Below are positions 1-7,708 of a stretch of DNA of 21,015 nucleotides, piece by piece. The stretch's first letter is position 1, and every line of letters begins with the position of its first letter. This stretch comes from Dehalococcoidales bacterium (GTDB lineage Bacteria > Chloroflexota > Dehalococcoidia > Dehalococcoidales > RBG-16-60-22). The notes under the pieces are model-generated. The model was given only the letters and a program-made list of their open reading frames with translations. It had not been told where the DNA came from and did no database searches. The translations under genes and the position numbers were made by a program. The stretch covers positions 1-21,015 of the forward strand of contig JAFGPF010000071.1 in the NCBI GenBank assembly GCA_016926115.1, in the 5' to 3' direction.

Positions 1-799
1 CGACAATCTCCGTGACGTATTCGTCCATGAGGTGCATGCCGTTCTTCTCGGGGCACTCGTAAGCGATGGCGCTGCCCGGTTCGGTCACGGCGTAAGTCTG
101 GTAGGTATCGATGTTATAATCTCCCTCAAACGTTTTTCTAAGCGAAGGCGGCAGCATCTCACCGGTGAACCAGGCGCGCTCCAGTGAGAAGTCTTTTTTC
201 ACGTTCAAGCCCATTTCCCCGGCTCGATTGATAATCGTCATCAGGAAGCTGGGCGTGCCCACGAAGCCGGTGACCTTGAGGTCTTTCATTATCTGTATCT
301 GAAGGTCGGTATTGCCGGTGCCCGCCACGACCACCGTCGCCCCGCAGTCGCAGATAGCCTCGTGAAAGAGAATGCCCGCCGGCGACATGTGGTAGGTGAA
401 GGTATTAATCGCCACGTCACCCTTCCTGAACCCCGCCGCCCAGAAGGACTTGGCGAACCACTTGATGCGGGACGGCTGTATCTCGTAGATGGGTCCGGGC
501 GAGATAAAGACACGCTCGACGTCCTCGTTGGGTATGCCGGCGACGCCTCCATAAGGCGGGTCCGCCTTCTGCATTTCCACGAGGTCAGTCTTGCGGGTAA
601 TTGGCAGCTTTTCCAGGTCTTTTATCGTGCGAATCTGGTCGGGACTGACTCCGGCGCCGTCGAAGAGTTTTTTCACAGCCGGGGAGTGTTTATACGCATG
701 TTTTACGTGCTCCGCCAGCCTGCCGTTGAGGTGTTTTTCACGCGCCTCCGGCGACATCGTTTCCAGTTCGTCGAAGTACTCGTCCTTCTTCACAGCCAT
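1..799 (-). CDS. Phenylacetate-CoA ligase family protein (C-terminus cut by window edge)
   Basis: The first 266 codons are present; the frame is open to base 1, so the rest lies outside. The ATG at 799 follows an AGGAG six bases upstream and overlaps the livF stop by 10 bases, suggesting translational coupling. The protein resembles PaaK-type adenylate-forming ligases, which activate an aryl or other carboxylic acid with ATP and CoA. It has the family's N-terminal helical part, a GTPSF segment, a GEMLPPSLR stretch and a YAVTEPG motif where PaaK has its Y-x-x-TE motif. The phosphate-binding loop is odd: where PaaK has SSGTTG, this protein reads SPGPIYE (residues 100-106). Family assignment is fairly sure; substrate is unknown. 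Its place at the end of a Liv transporter operon suggests activation of an imported acid. Confidence 0.8.
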   Translation of the reverse strand, partial: MAVKKDEYFDELETMSPEAREKHLNGRLAEHVKHAYKHSPAVKKLFDGAGVSPDQIRTIKDLEKLPITRKTDLVEMQKADPPYGGVAGIPNEDVERVFISPGPIYEIQPSRIKWFAKSFWAAGFRKGDVAINTFTYHMSPAGILFHEAICDCGATVVVAGTGNTDLQIQIMKDLKVTGFVGTPSFLMTIINRAGEMGLNVKKDFSLERAWFTGEMLPPSLRKTFEGDYNIDTYQTYAVTEPGSAIAYECPEKNGMHLMDEYVTEIV

Positions 800-1581
800 C
801 TCTTTCTCCTCTTGTAGTGCTTCACCTCGCGGTAGCTCTTCTTGGTGCCCAGCGTCGAAAGTCCCATGTAGAACTCTTTGACGTCCTCGTTGTTTTTCAG
901 GAAGTCGGCGGTGCCGTCGAGGACGACCCTGCCGTTCTCCATGACGTAGCCGGAATGCGCGATGCTCAGGGCAATCCTGACATTCTGCTCCACCAGAAGG
1001 ACGGATGTTTTCTGCTCGGTGTTGAAGCGCCGGATAATATCGTATATCTCTTCGACCAGCAGTGGTGCCAGCCCCAGCGACGGCTCATCCAGCATCATCA
1101 GCTTGGGAGTTGCCATCATCGCCCGCCCGATGACGAGCATCTGCTGCTCACCGCCGGAGAGGTAGCCGGCCGTATTCCGCCGCAGTTCCTTCAGGCGCGG
1201 AAAGTAGTCGTAGACCATCTCCAGGTCCTGCCTGACCATGGAACGGTCGCGGCGGTTATGGGCGCCTACCATAAGGTTTTCCTCGGTATTGAGGTGCTCG
1301 AAGACGTGGCGTCCCTCCAGCGCCTGGATGATGCCCAGCTTGCCTATCTCCTCGGCGTTCTTCTTATCGATTCTCTCGCCGTTCCACTCGATGCTGCCGT
1401 CGGTTACCTCGCCTTCCTCTACGTGTAGCAAACCCGATATCGCCTTGAGGGTGGTGCTTTTGCCGGCACCGTTGGCGCCGAGTAAGGCGATGATAGCGCC
1501 GTCTTCCACTGTCATGGAGACGCCGTGCAGCACGCGTATGACGTTGAGATAGGTAACCTCAATGTTGTTTATCCTGAGCAT
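790..1581 (-). CDS. livF: Branched-chain amino acid-type ABC transporter ATP-binding protein LivF
   Basis: A 263-residue cytoplasmic ATPase that would power the LivHM permease. Visible motifs are Walker A GANGAGKS (35-42), the Q-loop in a QALEGR segment (86-91), the LivF-like signature LSGGEQQ (141-147), Walker B LMMLDEP (161-167) and VEQN (197-200) in the switch position, as is normal for LivF. The length is close to the usual 235-260, with a short basic C-terminal tail (KRRKRW). It follows livK after a 132-bp gap that holds an inverted repeat, and its stop overlaps the next CoA-ligase gene. No livG partner is present in the window. The solute could be a branched-chain amino acid, but adjacent CoA ligases favour an organic acid. 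Confidence 0.93.
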   Translation of the reverse strand: MLRINNIEVTYLNVIRVLHGVSMTVEDGAIIALLGANGAGKSTTLKAISGLLHVEEGEVTDGSIEWNGERIDKKNAEEIGKLGIIQALEGRHVFEHLNTEENLMVGAHNRRDRSMVRQDLEMVYDYFPRLKELRRNTAGYLSGGEQQMLVIGRAMMATPKLMMLDEPSLGLAPLLVEEIYDIIRRFNTEQKTSVLLVEQNVRIALSIAHSGYVMENGRVVLDGTADFLKNNEDVKEFYMGLSTLGTKKSYREVKHYKRRKRWL

Positions 1582-1614
1582 ATTCCGTTACCTGTTCTTA
1601 GTTTTTACCTGTAT

Positions 1615-1694
1615 GTCATTCTGAGCGAAGCGAAGAATCTGTTATCACCGCGAGCGACACAGATTCTTCAGTCGCTTCGCTCCTTCAGAATGAC
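1615..1694. repeat. Imperfect inverted repeat between livK and livF
   Basis: The left arm, 1615-1641, starts GTCATTCTGAGCGAAGCG and the right arm, 1660-1694, is its near reverse complement with two small insertions; about 18 bases separate them. A related half-copy lies at 10618-10653. The transcript would fold into a long hairpin between the solute-binding gene and livF. No T-run follows on the minus strand, so it looks like a dispersed palindromic repeat that may stabilise the upstream mRNA end rather than a terminator. Confidence 0.75.
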
Positions 1695-1713
1695 AATTAT
1701 GGTTTATTTTGTT

Positions 1714-2982
1714 CTATTTGCCAAACCAATCGAATTCTTCGTATTTCACTACCGGTGCATCGATCCAGTCTGTCAGCGGCACGATTTCGCCGCCCTGTAC
1801 CTGGAAGACGCGCACGGATTTCGACAGGCGGTTGTCACCAGCGGTGTAACTTACCGGACCGTGCAGCCCGCCGACGTCGTAGTCATTCAGCTTCTGGATA
1901 CCCTGCTCTTCCAGGGCTTTCCATGAAGCGGCATCGCCTGCGGCCAAGGCATCGTAGCCGGCGTTCTTCACGGCTTCTCTAAGGATTTCCGCCACGATGA
2001 GACTCTGCGCCCAGCAGGTGATGTAGTCCATGTTCTTCTTTTCATAGTCTTCGGAGTGGTTCTTCTGGATGTACTCGGTCATCTTCGCCATGGACGGTAC
2101 GTCGTCGCCCCAGTTTACCGTGGGGAATACTCCGTAAACACCCTCGGTAATATCGGCGCCGGCGATATCAACCAGGGCGCTGGTGAAGCCGGCGTGGCCC
2201 GAGCCGATGGTGATACCCGGGAACATGCCCAGTTCGTAGGCGTTCTTGACGACTACCGCCGTCGGTGCCGGGGTGCTGGAGATGTAAAGGACATCAGGAC
2301 TTAACGCCTTAATTCGCGTCAGGGATTCCATCTCGGACGTGGTGGTACTGGCATGCTCTTCGGTGGCGATAATCTCGATGCCCAGGTCGGCGGCGTAGGC
2401 CCTGGCGGCGTCCCTGGCGCCGGCGCCGGTTGAGTTGTTCAGCAGGTGCAGCGCCATCTTGGGCTTCCCGGAGCCCTTCCAGATGTTATCCATGTAATAT
2501 TTGGCGAATACCAGGAAGTCGTCACCGTAGTCGGGCATCTGTCCGTAGATATGCTGCGGGGGCCGGTAGATAATCGGTGAAGAGAATGCCGCCATTCCGG
2601 GGAATCCGGCGCGGTTGGCAATCTCCATGGAAGCAGTCATCATGGCTGAAGAAGACGTGGTGAACATTAAACACCCTTCATCCATGAAGCTCTTGACGAT
2701 AGTAGCAACCTTGGCGGCGTCATAACTATTATCGCGCCAGACGACCTCGACCTCGTATCCTTCCACGCCGCCAAGCTCGGTATTGATATATTCAAAACAG
2801 TCGAGGTTGCCATGCCCCATCGGGGCGCCCTTTTCAGCGGCCTTTCCCGTAGTCGGCGTGGTGATGCCGACTTTCAGTGTCTTGCCTTCTTTATCACCAC
2901 CACAGGCGCTCAGGAAAGGCAGCGCGGTTACAATCAGCGCCAGGCAGATGATGACGGCAATGACCAGTCTCTTATTATTCAT
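1714..2982 (-). CDS. livK: ABC transporter substrate-binding lipoprotein, LivK type
   Basis: A 422-residue periplasmic-binding-protein-fold lipoprotein that captures the solute for LivHMF. The N-terminus has a basic start, a hydrophobic stretch and a lipobox LSAC with the lipidated Cys at residue 27, followed by GG. The mature part begins with KVGITTPTTG, the usual first strand of type I (Leu/Ile/Val) binding proteins, and the length is typical. The ATG at 2982 has a good ribosome site (AAAGGAGGG, five bases upstream). It sits after livM with an 84-bp gap and before livF. The pocket residues cannot be read well enough to name the ligand; the CoA ligases at both ends of the operon suggest a carboxylic acid. 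Confidence 0.92.
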   Translation of the reverse strand: MNNKRLVIAVIICLALIVTALPFLSACGGDKEGKTLKVGITTPTTGKAAEKGAPMGHGNLDCFEYINTELGGVEGYEVEVVWRDNSYDAAKVATIVKSFMDEGCLMFTTSSSAMMTASMEIANRAGFPGMAAFSSPIIYRPPQHIYGQMPDYGDDFLVFAKYYMDNIWKGSGKPKMALHLLNNSTGAGARDAARAYAADLGIEIIATEEHASTTTSEMESLTRIKALSPDVLYISSTPAPTAVVVKNAYELGMFPGITIGSGHAGFTSALVDIAGADITEGVYGVFPTVNWGDDVPSMAKMTEYIQKNHSEDYEKKNMDYITCWAQSLIVAEILREAVKNAGYDALAAGDAASWKALEEQGIQKLNDYDVGGLHGPVSYTAGDNRLSKSVRVFQVQGGEIVPLTDWIDAPVVKYEEFDWFGK

Positions 2983-3066
2983 TTTTCCCTCCTTTTAGGA
3001 TTTATCGGTTCGCTGTTCTTGTGTCGGCAGTGAACTACATAATCCATTCCCCCTTTAACTTTATAT

Positions 3067-4119
3067 TTAATATGAAAACGGCCACAAACGATAGGCCGAC
3101 TTAAAAAGCGCCCAGCGATGGGCGAGTCCCCGCGGCTCCAGTATCAGGAAAAGTACGATTACCAGTCCGAAGAGCATCGGCGTAACACCGGTGGCGAAAC
3201 CCGAGGGGAAATTGGTAAAAGTACTCTCCAGGAACGGGACCAGCTCCATGGTAAGTAGCTGCTGGAGGATTCTGATGAAAACGACGCCCAATATGGGTCC
3301 TATGGAGGTGCCCAGGCCGCCGATGATTATCATGCCGACGTATAAAATGGACTCCGTGAAGCTGAACTGCTCGGCGTTGAGGAATCCTATCCAGTGAGCG
3401 AGCAGCGCCCCGGCGATTCCCGCGAAGAAACACCCGATGAAGAAAGCCAGCAGCTTGTAGTACAGGAGGTTCACGCCCATCACCTCGGCGGCGAGGTCGT
3501 TATCCCGGATGGCGATGAAGGCCCTGCCTACCTTGGTACGGGCGAGGTTCTTGGCGAAGAATACGCACAAGGCGGCAATCGTGATGATAAGGTAAAACTG
3601 GCTCGCTTCGCTGCGGAAGACCAGCCCACCGATGGAGGCATACGGCACCTTGATGCCGAGGAAGCCTCCCGTGTAGCCCCAGTGGTTGATAACCCAGATG
3701 ATGATGAACTGGGCGGCGATAGTGGTAATGGCGAGGTAAAAACCCTTGACGCGTACCGACGGTATGCCGAAGATAAGCCCGATACAGCCGGAAACAACCC
3801 CGGCACTTATAAGCCCCACCAGGAAAGGCATCTCCAGTCGGTTGGTAAGTATGGCGGCGGTATACGCCCCCACGGCGATGAACCCGGCATGCCCGATGGA
3901 CAGCTGCCCGCAGTAGCCCACCAGTATATTCAGGCCTATGGCGGCGATGAGGGTAATCCCTATCAGGTTCATTACTCCCAGCCAGTAGTTGCCGAAATAC
4001 AGCGGCGCCGTGAAGATAACGGCGAGAAAGGCGATGAGCAGCACCCAGTGGGTCTTGGTGCGCACTATCGCCATATCTTCGGCGTAGTTATAATTACGGG
4101 TCCCGCAAGGTAAACTCAT
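3067..4119 (-). CDS. livM: ABC transporter permease LivM
   Basis: A 350-residue inner-membrane permease, mostly hydrophobic, with the LivM hallmark segment GYCGQLSIGHAGFIAVGAY in its first third and a C-terminal PRGLAHRW tail typical of the family. It pairs with LivH to form the translocation channel. The ATG at 4119 directly follows the livH stop (TAA ATG, zero gap) and has GAGAGG six bases upstream. This supports it over a second Met at residue 16. The first 15 residues, with a Cys, are an extra hydrophilic extension. Confidence 0.93.
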   Translation of the reverse strand: MSLPCGTRNYNYAEDMAIVRTKTHWVLLIAFLAVIFTAPLYFGNYWLGVMNLIGITLIAAIGLNILVGYCGQLSIGHAGFIAVGAYTAAILTNRLEMPFLVGLISAGVVSGCIGLIFGIPSVRVKGFYLAITTIAAQFIIIWVINHWGYTGGFLGIKVPYASIGGLVFRSEASQFYLIITIAALCVFFAKNLARTKVGRAFIAIRDNDLAAEVMGVNLLYYKLLAFFIGCFFAGIAGALLAHWIGFLNAEQFSFTESILYVGMIIIGGLGTSIGPILGVVFIRILQQLLTMELVPFLESTFTNFPSGFATGVTPMLFGLVIVLFLILEPRGLAHRWALFKSAYRLWPFSY

Positions 4120-5004
4120 TTAAATCCTCTCGATGCGCTCCTCTCCGAACAGCCCGTAGGGCTTGATAACCATAACGATGATAATGATAACGAAGGGTAT
4201 GATATCCCTGACGCCTGCCCAGATATAAGGCGTCAAATAACCGCCGCCGAGGCTCTCGGCGAGTCCTATAATCGGCCCGGCGACGATAGCTCCGGCGAAC
4301 GAGTCCAGCCCGCCGAGTATCACCACGGAGAATGCCTTAAGCCCGGTCTCCACCAGTCCGTGGGTAATCCCGCCGATACTGGAAATCAGTATCCCGCCGA
4401 TGGCTGCCACGCAGCAGGCGAACATCCACGATGTGGAAAAGACCCGCGTCACCGGAATGCCGCAGGCCTGCACCGCCATCTGGTCGTCGGCGGTGGCTCG
4501 CATGGCGATACCCATCTTGTGGTAGCGGAAGAACACGGTCAGCAGGACGAATACTACGATGCAGATGACGATTACCCAGATATATTCCTGTGAAATGACC
4601 GCCGGACCGATGTGGACTACTTCCCGGGGGAAAAGACGGGGTAGCGCGTCCACGCTCCAGGGCCAGATAAACGTGATTACGCCCTCGATGAAGTAGCCTA
4701 TTCCCAGCGTGACCGTGATGAGCGACAGAATGGGCTGGGCGATGAGGGGACGCAGGGCGAACCGCTCGATTATCCACCCCAGGAATAAGGCGAAGACAAC
4801 GACTATCGGAAAGGCGATGTATACCGGCAGTTCCGCCTGCGCCAGCATCGAATAGGTGAACCACGAGGAAACAAGCACTATCTGTCCCAGCGCCAGGTTA
4901 GCGACGCTGCTGGACTTCCAGACCAGCACGAATCCCAGGGCAATCAGGGCGTAGACCATGCCCACCGATATGCCGGTGATGACGAACTGGAGTAACTCTG
5001 CCAT
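4120..5004 (-). CDS. livH: ABC transporter permease LivH
   Basis: A 294-residue multi-spanning permease of the branched-chain amino acid/hydrophobic acid transporter family. It shows the family pattern of an early ALGFVLVWKSSSVANLALGQ segment and, near the C-terminus, VVILGGLDSFAGAIVAGP, both usual for LivH. AAGGAG stands about ten bases before the ATG. The upstream acyl-CoA ligase ends in TAG, followed by an in-frame TAA and then this ATG, so the two genes are in the same frame and separated only by tandem stops. It partners LivM in the next gene. Confidence 0.94.
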   Translation of the reverse strand: MAELLQFVITGISVGMVYALIALGFVLVWKSSSVANLALGQIVLVSSWFTYSMLAQAELPVYIAFPIVVVFALFLGWIIERFALRPLIAQPILSLITVTLGIGYFIEGVITFIWPWSVDALPRLFPREVVHIGPAVISQEYIWVIVICIVVFVLLTVFFRYHKMGIAMRATADDQMAVQACGIPVTRVFSTSWMFACCVAAIGGILISSIGGITHGLVETGLKAFSVVILGGLDSFAGAIVAGPIIGLAESLGGGYLTPYIWAGVRDIIPFVIIIIVMVIKPYGLFGEERIERI

Positions 5005-5007
5005 TTA

Positions 5008-6900
5008 CTAGATGCTCCTTACCTGTATTCCCGTGGTTACCTGTCCCTTCCGCCCGTCCCTGTAGGTCACCGCCGCCTGCACGTCCACTTTCTCCTTGTC
5101 ACCGTATAATGCTTCGATTAATTCCTTATATCTTTCTTCCATGAACTCCCTTCGTAATTTCCTGGTGCGGGTGAGTTCGGCTTCATCGGGGTCGAACTCC
5201 TTGTGGAGCAGGACGAACTTCTGCACGCGGGACTGCTCCGGTAAATATCCGTTGACTCTCTCCAGGTCCTGCCGCACGAGGTCGGCTATTTCTTTCTTCT
5301 GGGAGAGGTCGACGAAGGTGGTATAAGGGATGCGGTGGCGCTCTGCCCACTTACCCACCATGGCGAAATCTATGTTGACGATGGCGGAGACGTATCCCTT
5401 GTCCTTGCCCCCGATGACCATGGCGTCCTTAATATAGGGACTGAACCGCAGCCTGCCCTCGATGTACTGGGGCGCGTACTTGGCGCCGGTCTTCAGCTGT
5501 CCCATGTGCTCCAGCCGGTCCATGAATATCAGGTGTCCCTGTTCGTTGATATTAACGGCGTCCCCGGTATGGCACCACCCGTCGATGAGGGTTTCCGCCG
5601 TTTTCTCCTCGTTCTTATGATAGCCGGTGAACATGCAGTCGCTGTTTACCAGTAACTCACCTTCTCCGGTTATCCGGAGCGATGTCCCCAGCGCCGGTCG
5701 CCCAACGCTCTCGAACTTTATCTCGCCCTTGCCGTGCGACGATATCAGTCCCGCCTCGGTGCTGGCGTAGCACTGCCGCAGCTCCACGCCGATGGCGTGG
5801 ATAAGCCGGAAGGTATCCAGGCTGAGCACCGAGCTTCCTGTAACGGCGAACCTGACCTTGCTCAGTCCCAGCCGGTCCTTGAGCGGCCGGAACAGGGCTA
5901 AATAGGCTATTTGATGCAGGATGCGCCAGAACAGGTTCGGGGTCTTACCCTCGAATTGTATGTCGGCGATTTTATGCCCCACCGGCAGGAAAAGGTTGTA
6001 GGTAAAGCGTTTCAGCGCGTTGGCGTCCACCATCTTCACCTGTATCTCGCTGACCAGCCCCTCCCACTGGCGGGGACCGTAGATGACGAAGTTCGGTCCT
6101 ACCTCCCGCGTGTCTTCGGCGATTGTTTCCGGTTCCTCGGGGAAGTTGAGCTTGGCTCCGGTAAGCAGGTGCGGGATGGTGGCGAAGTAGCTGTCCCCCA
6201 CCCATGCCGCCGGGAAGTTAGAAATCAGGTCGTCGTTTTCATTCATCGGATAGCGGTCGACGAATCCCATGGCGGTGGTTATCAGGGCGCGGTGGTTGAG
6301 CATGGCGCCCTTGGGTAGTCCGGTCGTCCCGGACGTGTAGTAGATGAAGGCGATATCCTCCCCCTTGCCCGCCTCCAGGTTCTCCTCGAAAAGTCCCGGG
6401 TGCTCTTTCTCGTATTCCCTGCCCAGTTCTATTACCTCGTCGAAGCTGATGAGAATATCATCGTCGTAGTTGCGCAGCCCCTTGGGGTCCCAGTAGATGA
6501 CCTTTTTCAGCAGCGGCAACTCGTCCTTTATTTCCAGGAACTTGTCTGACTGCTCCTGGTCGTTGACGATGGCGAATTTAGCGTCCGAGTGCTCGGCGAC
6601 GTACTTGACTTCCGAGGGAATGGAATCGACGAAGATGCCGGTGGCGATGCCACCCGCCGCCTGAACGGCGAACTCCCCCCAGAACCACTGCGGTTCGTTG
6701 TCCCCGATGATGCAGGCAACGTCGCCCCGTTCCAGTCCCAGGCTAATCATCCCCAGCGAGAAGTATTTAATATGATTATAGTAGTCCTCCCAGCTGTACC
6801 GGTGCCAGACGCCGAACATCTTCATGGACATGGCAATCCGGTCGCCCCACTTATCGCGGTTGCTCTTGATTATCTGTGGAATGGTCTCTCGTTTTTCCAT
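5008..6900 (-). CDS. Long-chain-type acyl-CoA synthetase (AMP-forming)
   Basis: A 630-residue adenylate-forming ligase of the long-chain fatty acyl-CoA synthetase group: acid + ATP + CoA gives acyl-CoA, AMP and PPi. Motifs read in order: P-loop YTSGTTGLPKGA (188-199), YASTEAG (378-384), GWCHTGD (441-447), the hinge DRLEHMGQLKTG (461-472) and a C-terminal LTRTRKLRREF, where FadD-type enzymes have their conserved TxT.KLRR end. Length is normal for bacterial forms related to FadD15. It is the first gene of the transporter operon, so the imported acid is probably its substrate; chain length or ring content cannot be told. The best Shine-Dalgarno match (GGGAGG, 6917-6922) is about 16 bases from the ATG and lies inside a hairpin. 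Confidence 0.92.
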   Translation of the reverse strand: MEKRETIPQIIKSNRDKWGDRIAMSMKMFGVWHRYSWEDYYNHIKYFSLGMISLGLERGDVACIIGDNEPQWFWGEFAVQAAGGIATGIFVDSIPSEVKYVAEHSDAKFAIVNDQEQSDKFLEIKDELPLLKKVIYWDPKGLRNYDDDILISFDEVIELGREYEKEHPGLFEENLEAGKGEDIAFIYYTSGTTGLPKGAMLNHRALITTAMGFVDRYPMNENDDLISNFPAAWVGDSYFATIPHLLTGAKLNFPEEPETIAEDTREVGPNFVIYGPRQWEGLVSEIQVKMVDANALKRFTYNLFLPVGHKIADIQFEGKTPNLFWRILHQIAYLALFRPLKDRLGLSKVRFAVTGSSVLSLDTFRLIHAIGVELRQCYASTEAGLISSHGKGEIKFESVGRPALGTSLRITGEGELLVNSDCMFTGYHKNEEKTAETLIDGWCHTGDAVNINEQGHLIFMDRLEHMGQLKTGAKYAPQYIEGRLRFSPYIKDAMVIGGKDKGYVSAIVNIDFAMVGKWAERHRIPYTTFVDLSQKKEIADLVRQDLERVNGYLPEQSRVQKFVLLHKEFDPDEAELTRTRKLRREFMEERYKELIEALYGDKEKVDVQAAVTYRDGRKGQVTTGIQVRSI

Positions 6901-6912
6901 CTTATAAATTGA

Positions 6913-6938
6913 ATTACCTCCCGCTCGGGGGAGGTAAT
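6913..6938 (-). promoter_or_regulatory. Leader hairpin containing the Shine-Dalgarno-like sequence of the acyl-CoA ligase
   Basis: ATTACCTCCC (6913-6922) and its exact complement (6929-6938) form a 10-bp stem with a six-base loop. On the minus-strand transcript the 3' arm holds GGGAGGT, the only good ribosome-binding sequence before the ATG at 6900. No T-run follows, so it does not look like a terminator. A second smaller hairpin (GCGCAC/GTGCGC, with AGGAG in its loop) lies further upstream near 7000. Folding could control translation; this is inference. Confidence 0.5.
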
Positions 6939-7165
6939 CTGAAATCCATCGATTATTGTCTATAAAAGACTGCCAACCTTACTAAATTTCACCTCCCACG
7001 CGCACCTCCTGTGCGCCTGGTAAAGACGAATTTCGGTTTCTCCAGCTTGCCTTGAATGATTGTCATTTGCTTATTGTTTTCCTATGAGATAAACGATGGA
7101 TTAGCTTACCACACGGAATGTGTTTCTGTCAATTAAATCGAGTCTGGTGTGAGGCTGTCCCGCAC
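6939..7165. other. Leader/intergenic region upstream of the acyl-CoA ligase
   Basis: About 230 bases with no gene. On the minus strand it includes a small hairpin GCGCAC-AGGAG-GTGCGC near 7000, a GTCT-TTTAT-AGAC dyad and TTGGCA, but no convincing promoter with correct spacing was found. A leader with structured elements is possible. Confidence 0.4.
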
Positions 7166-7585
7166 TCACGCCGTGGTAACCGTGGTGCCGGTGGCTTTGG
7201 CGATGAGCTTGCCGTCCTGGTTGGTCACCGTCATCTCGGACACGCCGATACGCCGTCCGCTCCTGATTACCCGGCATTCGGCGATGAGTTCGTCGCCCGG
7301 TCTGGCGCCGGAAATCAGGTGGATATTGAACTGCGTGGCGATGCTGGGACTCACCAGCGAGTTGGTGGCATAGGCAAAGGCCTGGTCGGCAATGGACATG
7401 ACGATTCCCCCGAAGACCAGCCCGTTGAAATTCATATGGTCGTCCGTCAGCTTCATGGAAACCCTGGAGTAGCCCGGCGTCAGTTCCAGCAGCTTCATAT
7501 TGAGGAAGGAGGCGATTGGTTCGTTGGCTTCCATAACCTTGAGTTCAGCCACGTTATCTTTCTTTTCTCCGTCGGTTGCCGGCAT
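7166..7585 (-). CDS. PaaI-like hotdog-fold acyl-CoA thioesterase
   Basis: A 139-residue single hotdog domain. The closest family is PaaI/4HBT acyl-CoA thioesterases, which cleave (hydroxy)phenylacetyl-CoA and similar thioesters. The segment after the central helix, SIADQAFAYATNS, matches PaaI closely and includes the catalytic Asp (D67). Asn54 and Gly59-Gly60 are kept, but the family His before the two glycines is Phe58 (VFGG instead of HGG). The ATG at 7585 has AAGGGG six bases upstream and an extended -10 promoter at 7621-7629. It may recycle CoA from products of the neighbouring ligases. It is separated from the transporter operon by a 265-bp leader, so it is probably a separate transcript or the operon's distant head. 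Confidence 0.85.
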   Translation of the reverse strand: MPATDGEKKDNVAELKVMEANEPIASFLNMKLLELTPGYSRVSMKLTDDHMNFNGLVFGGIVMSIADQAFAYATNSLVSPSIATQFNIHLISGARPGDELIAECRVIRSGRRIGVSEMTVTNQDGKLIAKATGTTVTTA

Positions 7586-7620
7586 ATCGTCCCCTTTGTT
7601 TTCCTTATCGATTTTGCTAC

Positions 7621-7649
7621 ATTATAGCATAACTGTAAATCCATGTTGA
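7621..7649 (-). promoter_or_regulatory. Promoter for the thioesterase gene
   Basis: On the minus strand, TGCTATAAT (7629-7621) is an extended -10 element matching TG-N-TATAAT. A weak -35 (TCAACA, 7649-7644) sits 17 bases upstream. The predicted start is about 30 bases before the ATG at 7585. It is divergent from, and partly overlaps, the candidate promoter of the GYD gene. Confidence 0.6.
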
Positions 7650-7676
7650 CAAACGGGGTGGCTATGGTTTCATAAT
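7646..7676 (+). promoter_or_regulatory. Candidate promoter for the GYD-domain gene
   Basis: A perfect TTGACA (7646-7651) is followed after 19 bases by CATAAT (7671-7676). The spacer is longer than the usual 17, so strength is uncertain. The position, about 30 bases before the ATG at 7709, fits. Confidence 0.4.
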
Positions 7677-7708
7677 AAAGCCGGATACCATGCCGAAAGG
7701 AGGTTGCG

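Noticed and set aside
3394..4113. Long open frame antisense to livM (and similar frames opposite livF, nuoF and porA)
   Set aside because: These are mirror frames of well-identified GC-rich genes, with low-complexity hydrophilic translations and no ribosome sites.
6940..7000. Promoter TTGGCA plus TATAGA or AATAAT before the acyl-CoA ligase
   Set aside because: Spacing between the hexamers is wrong in every pairing tried.
7101..7165. Terminator after the thioesterase gene
   Set aside because: Short dyads (CACA/TGTG and GTGAG/CTCAC) are present but none is followed by a T-run on the minus strand.
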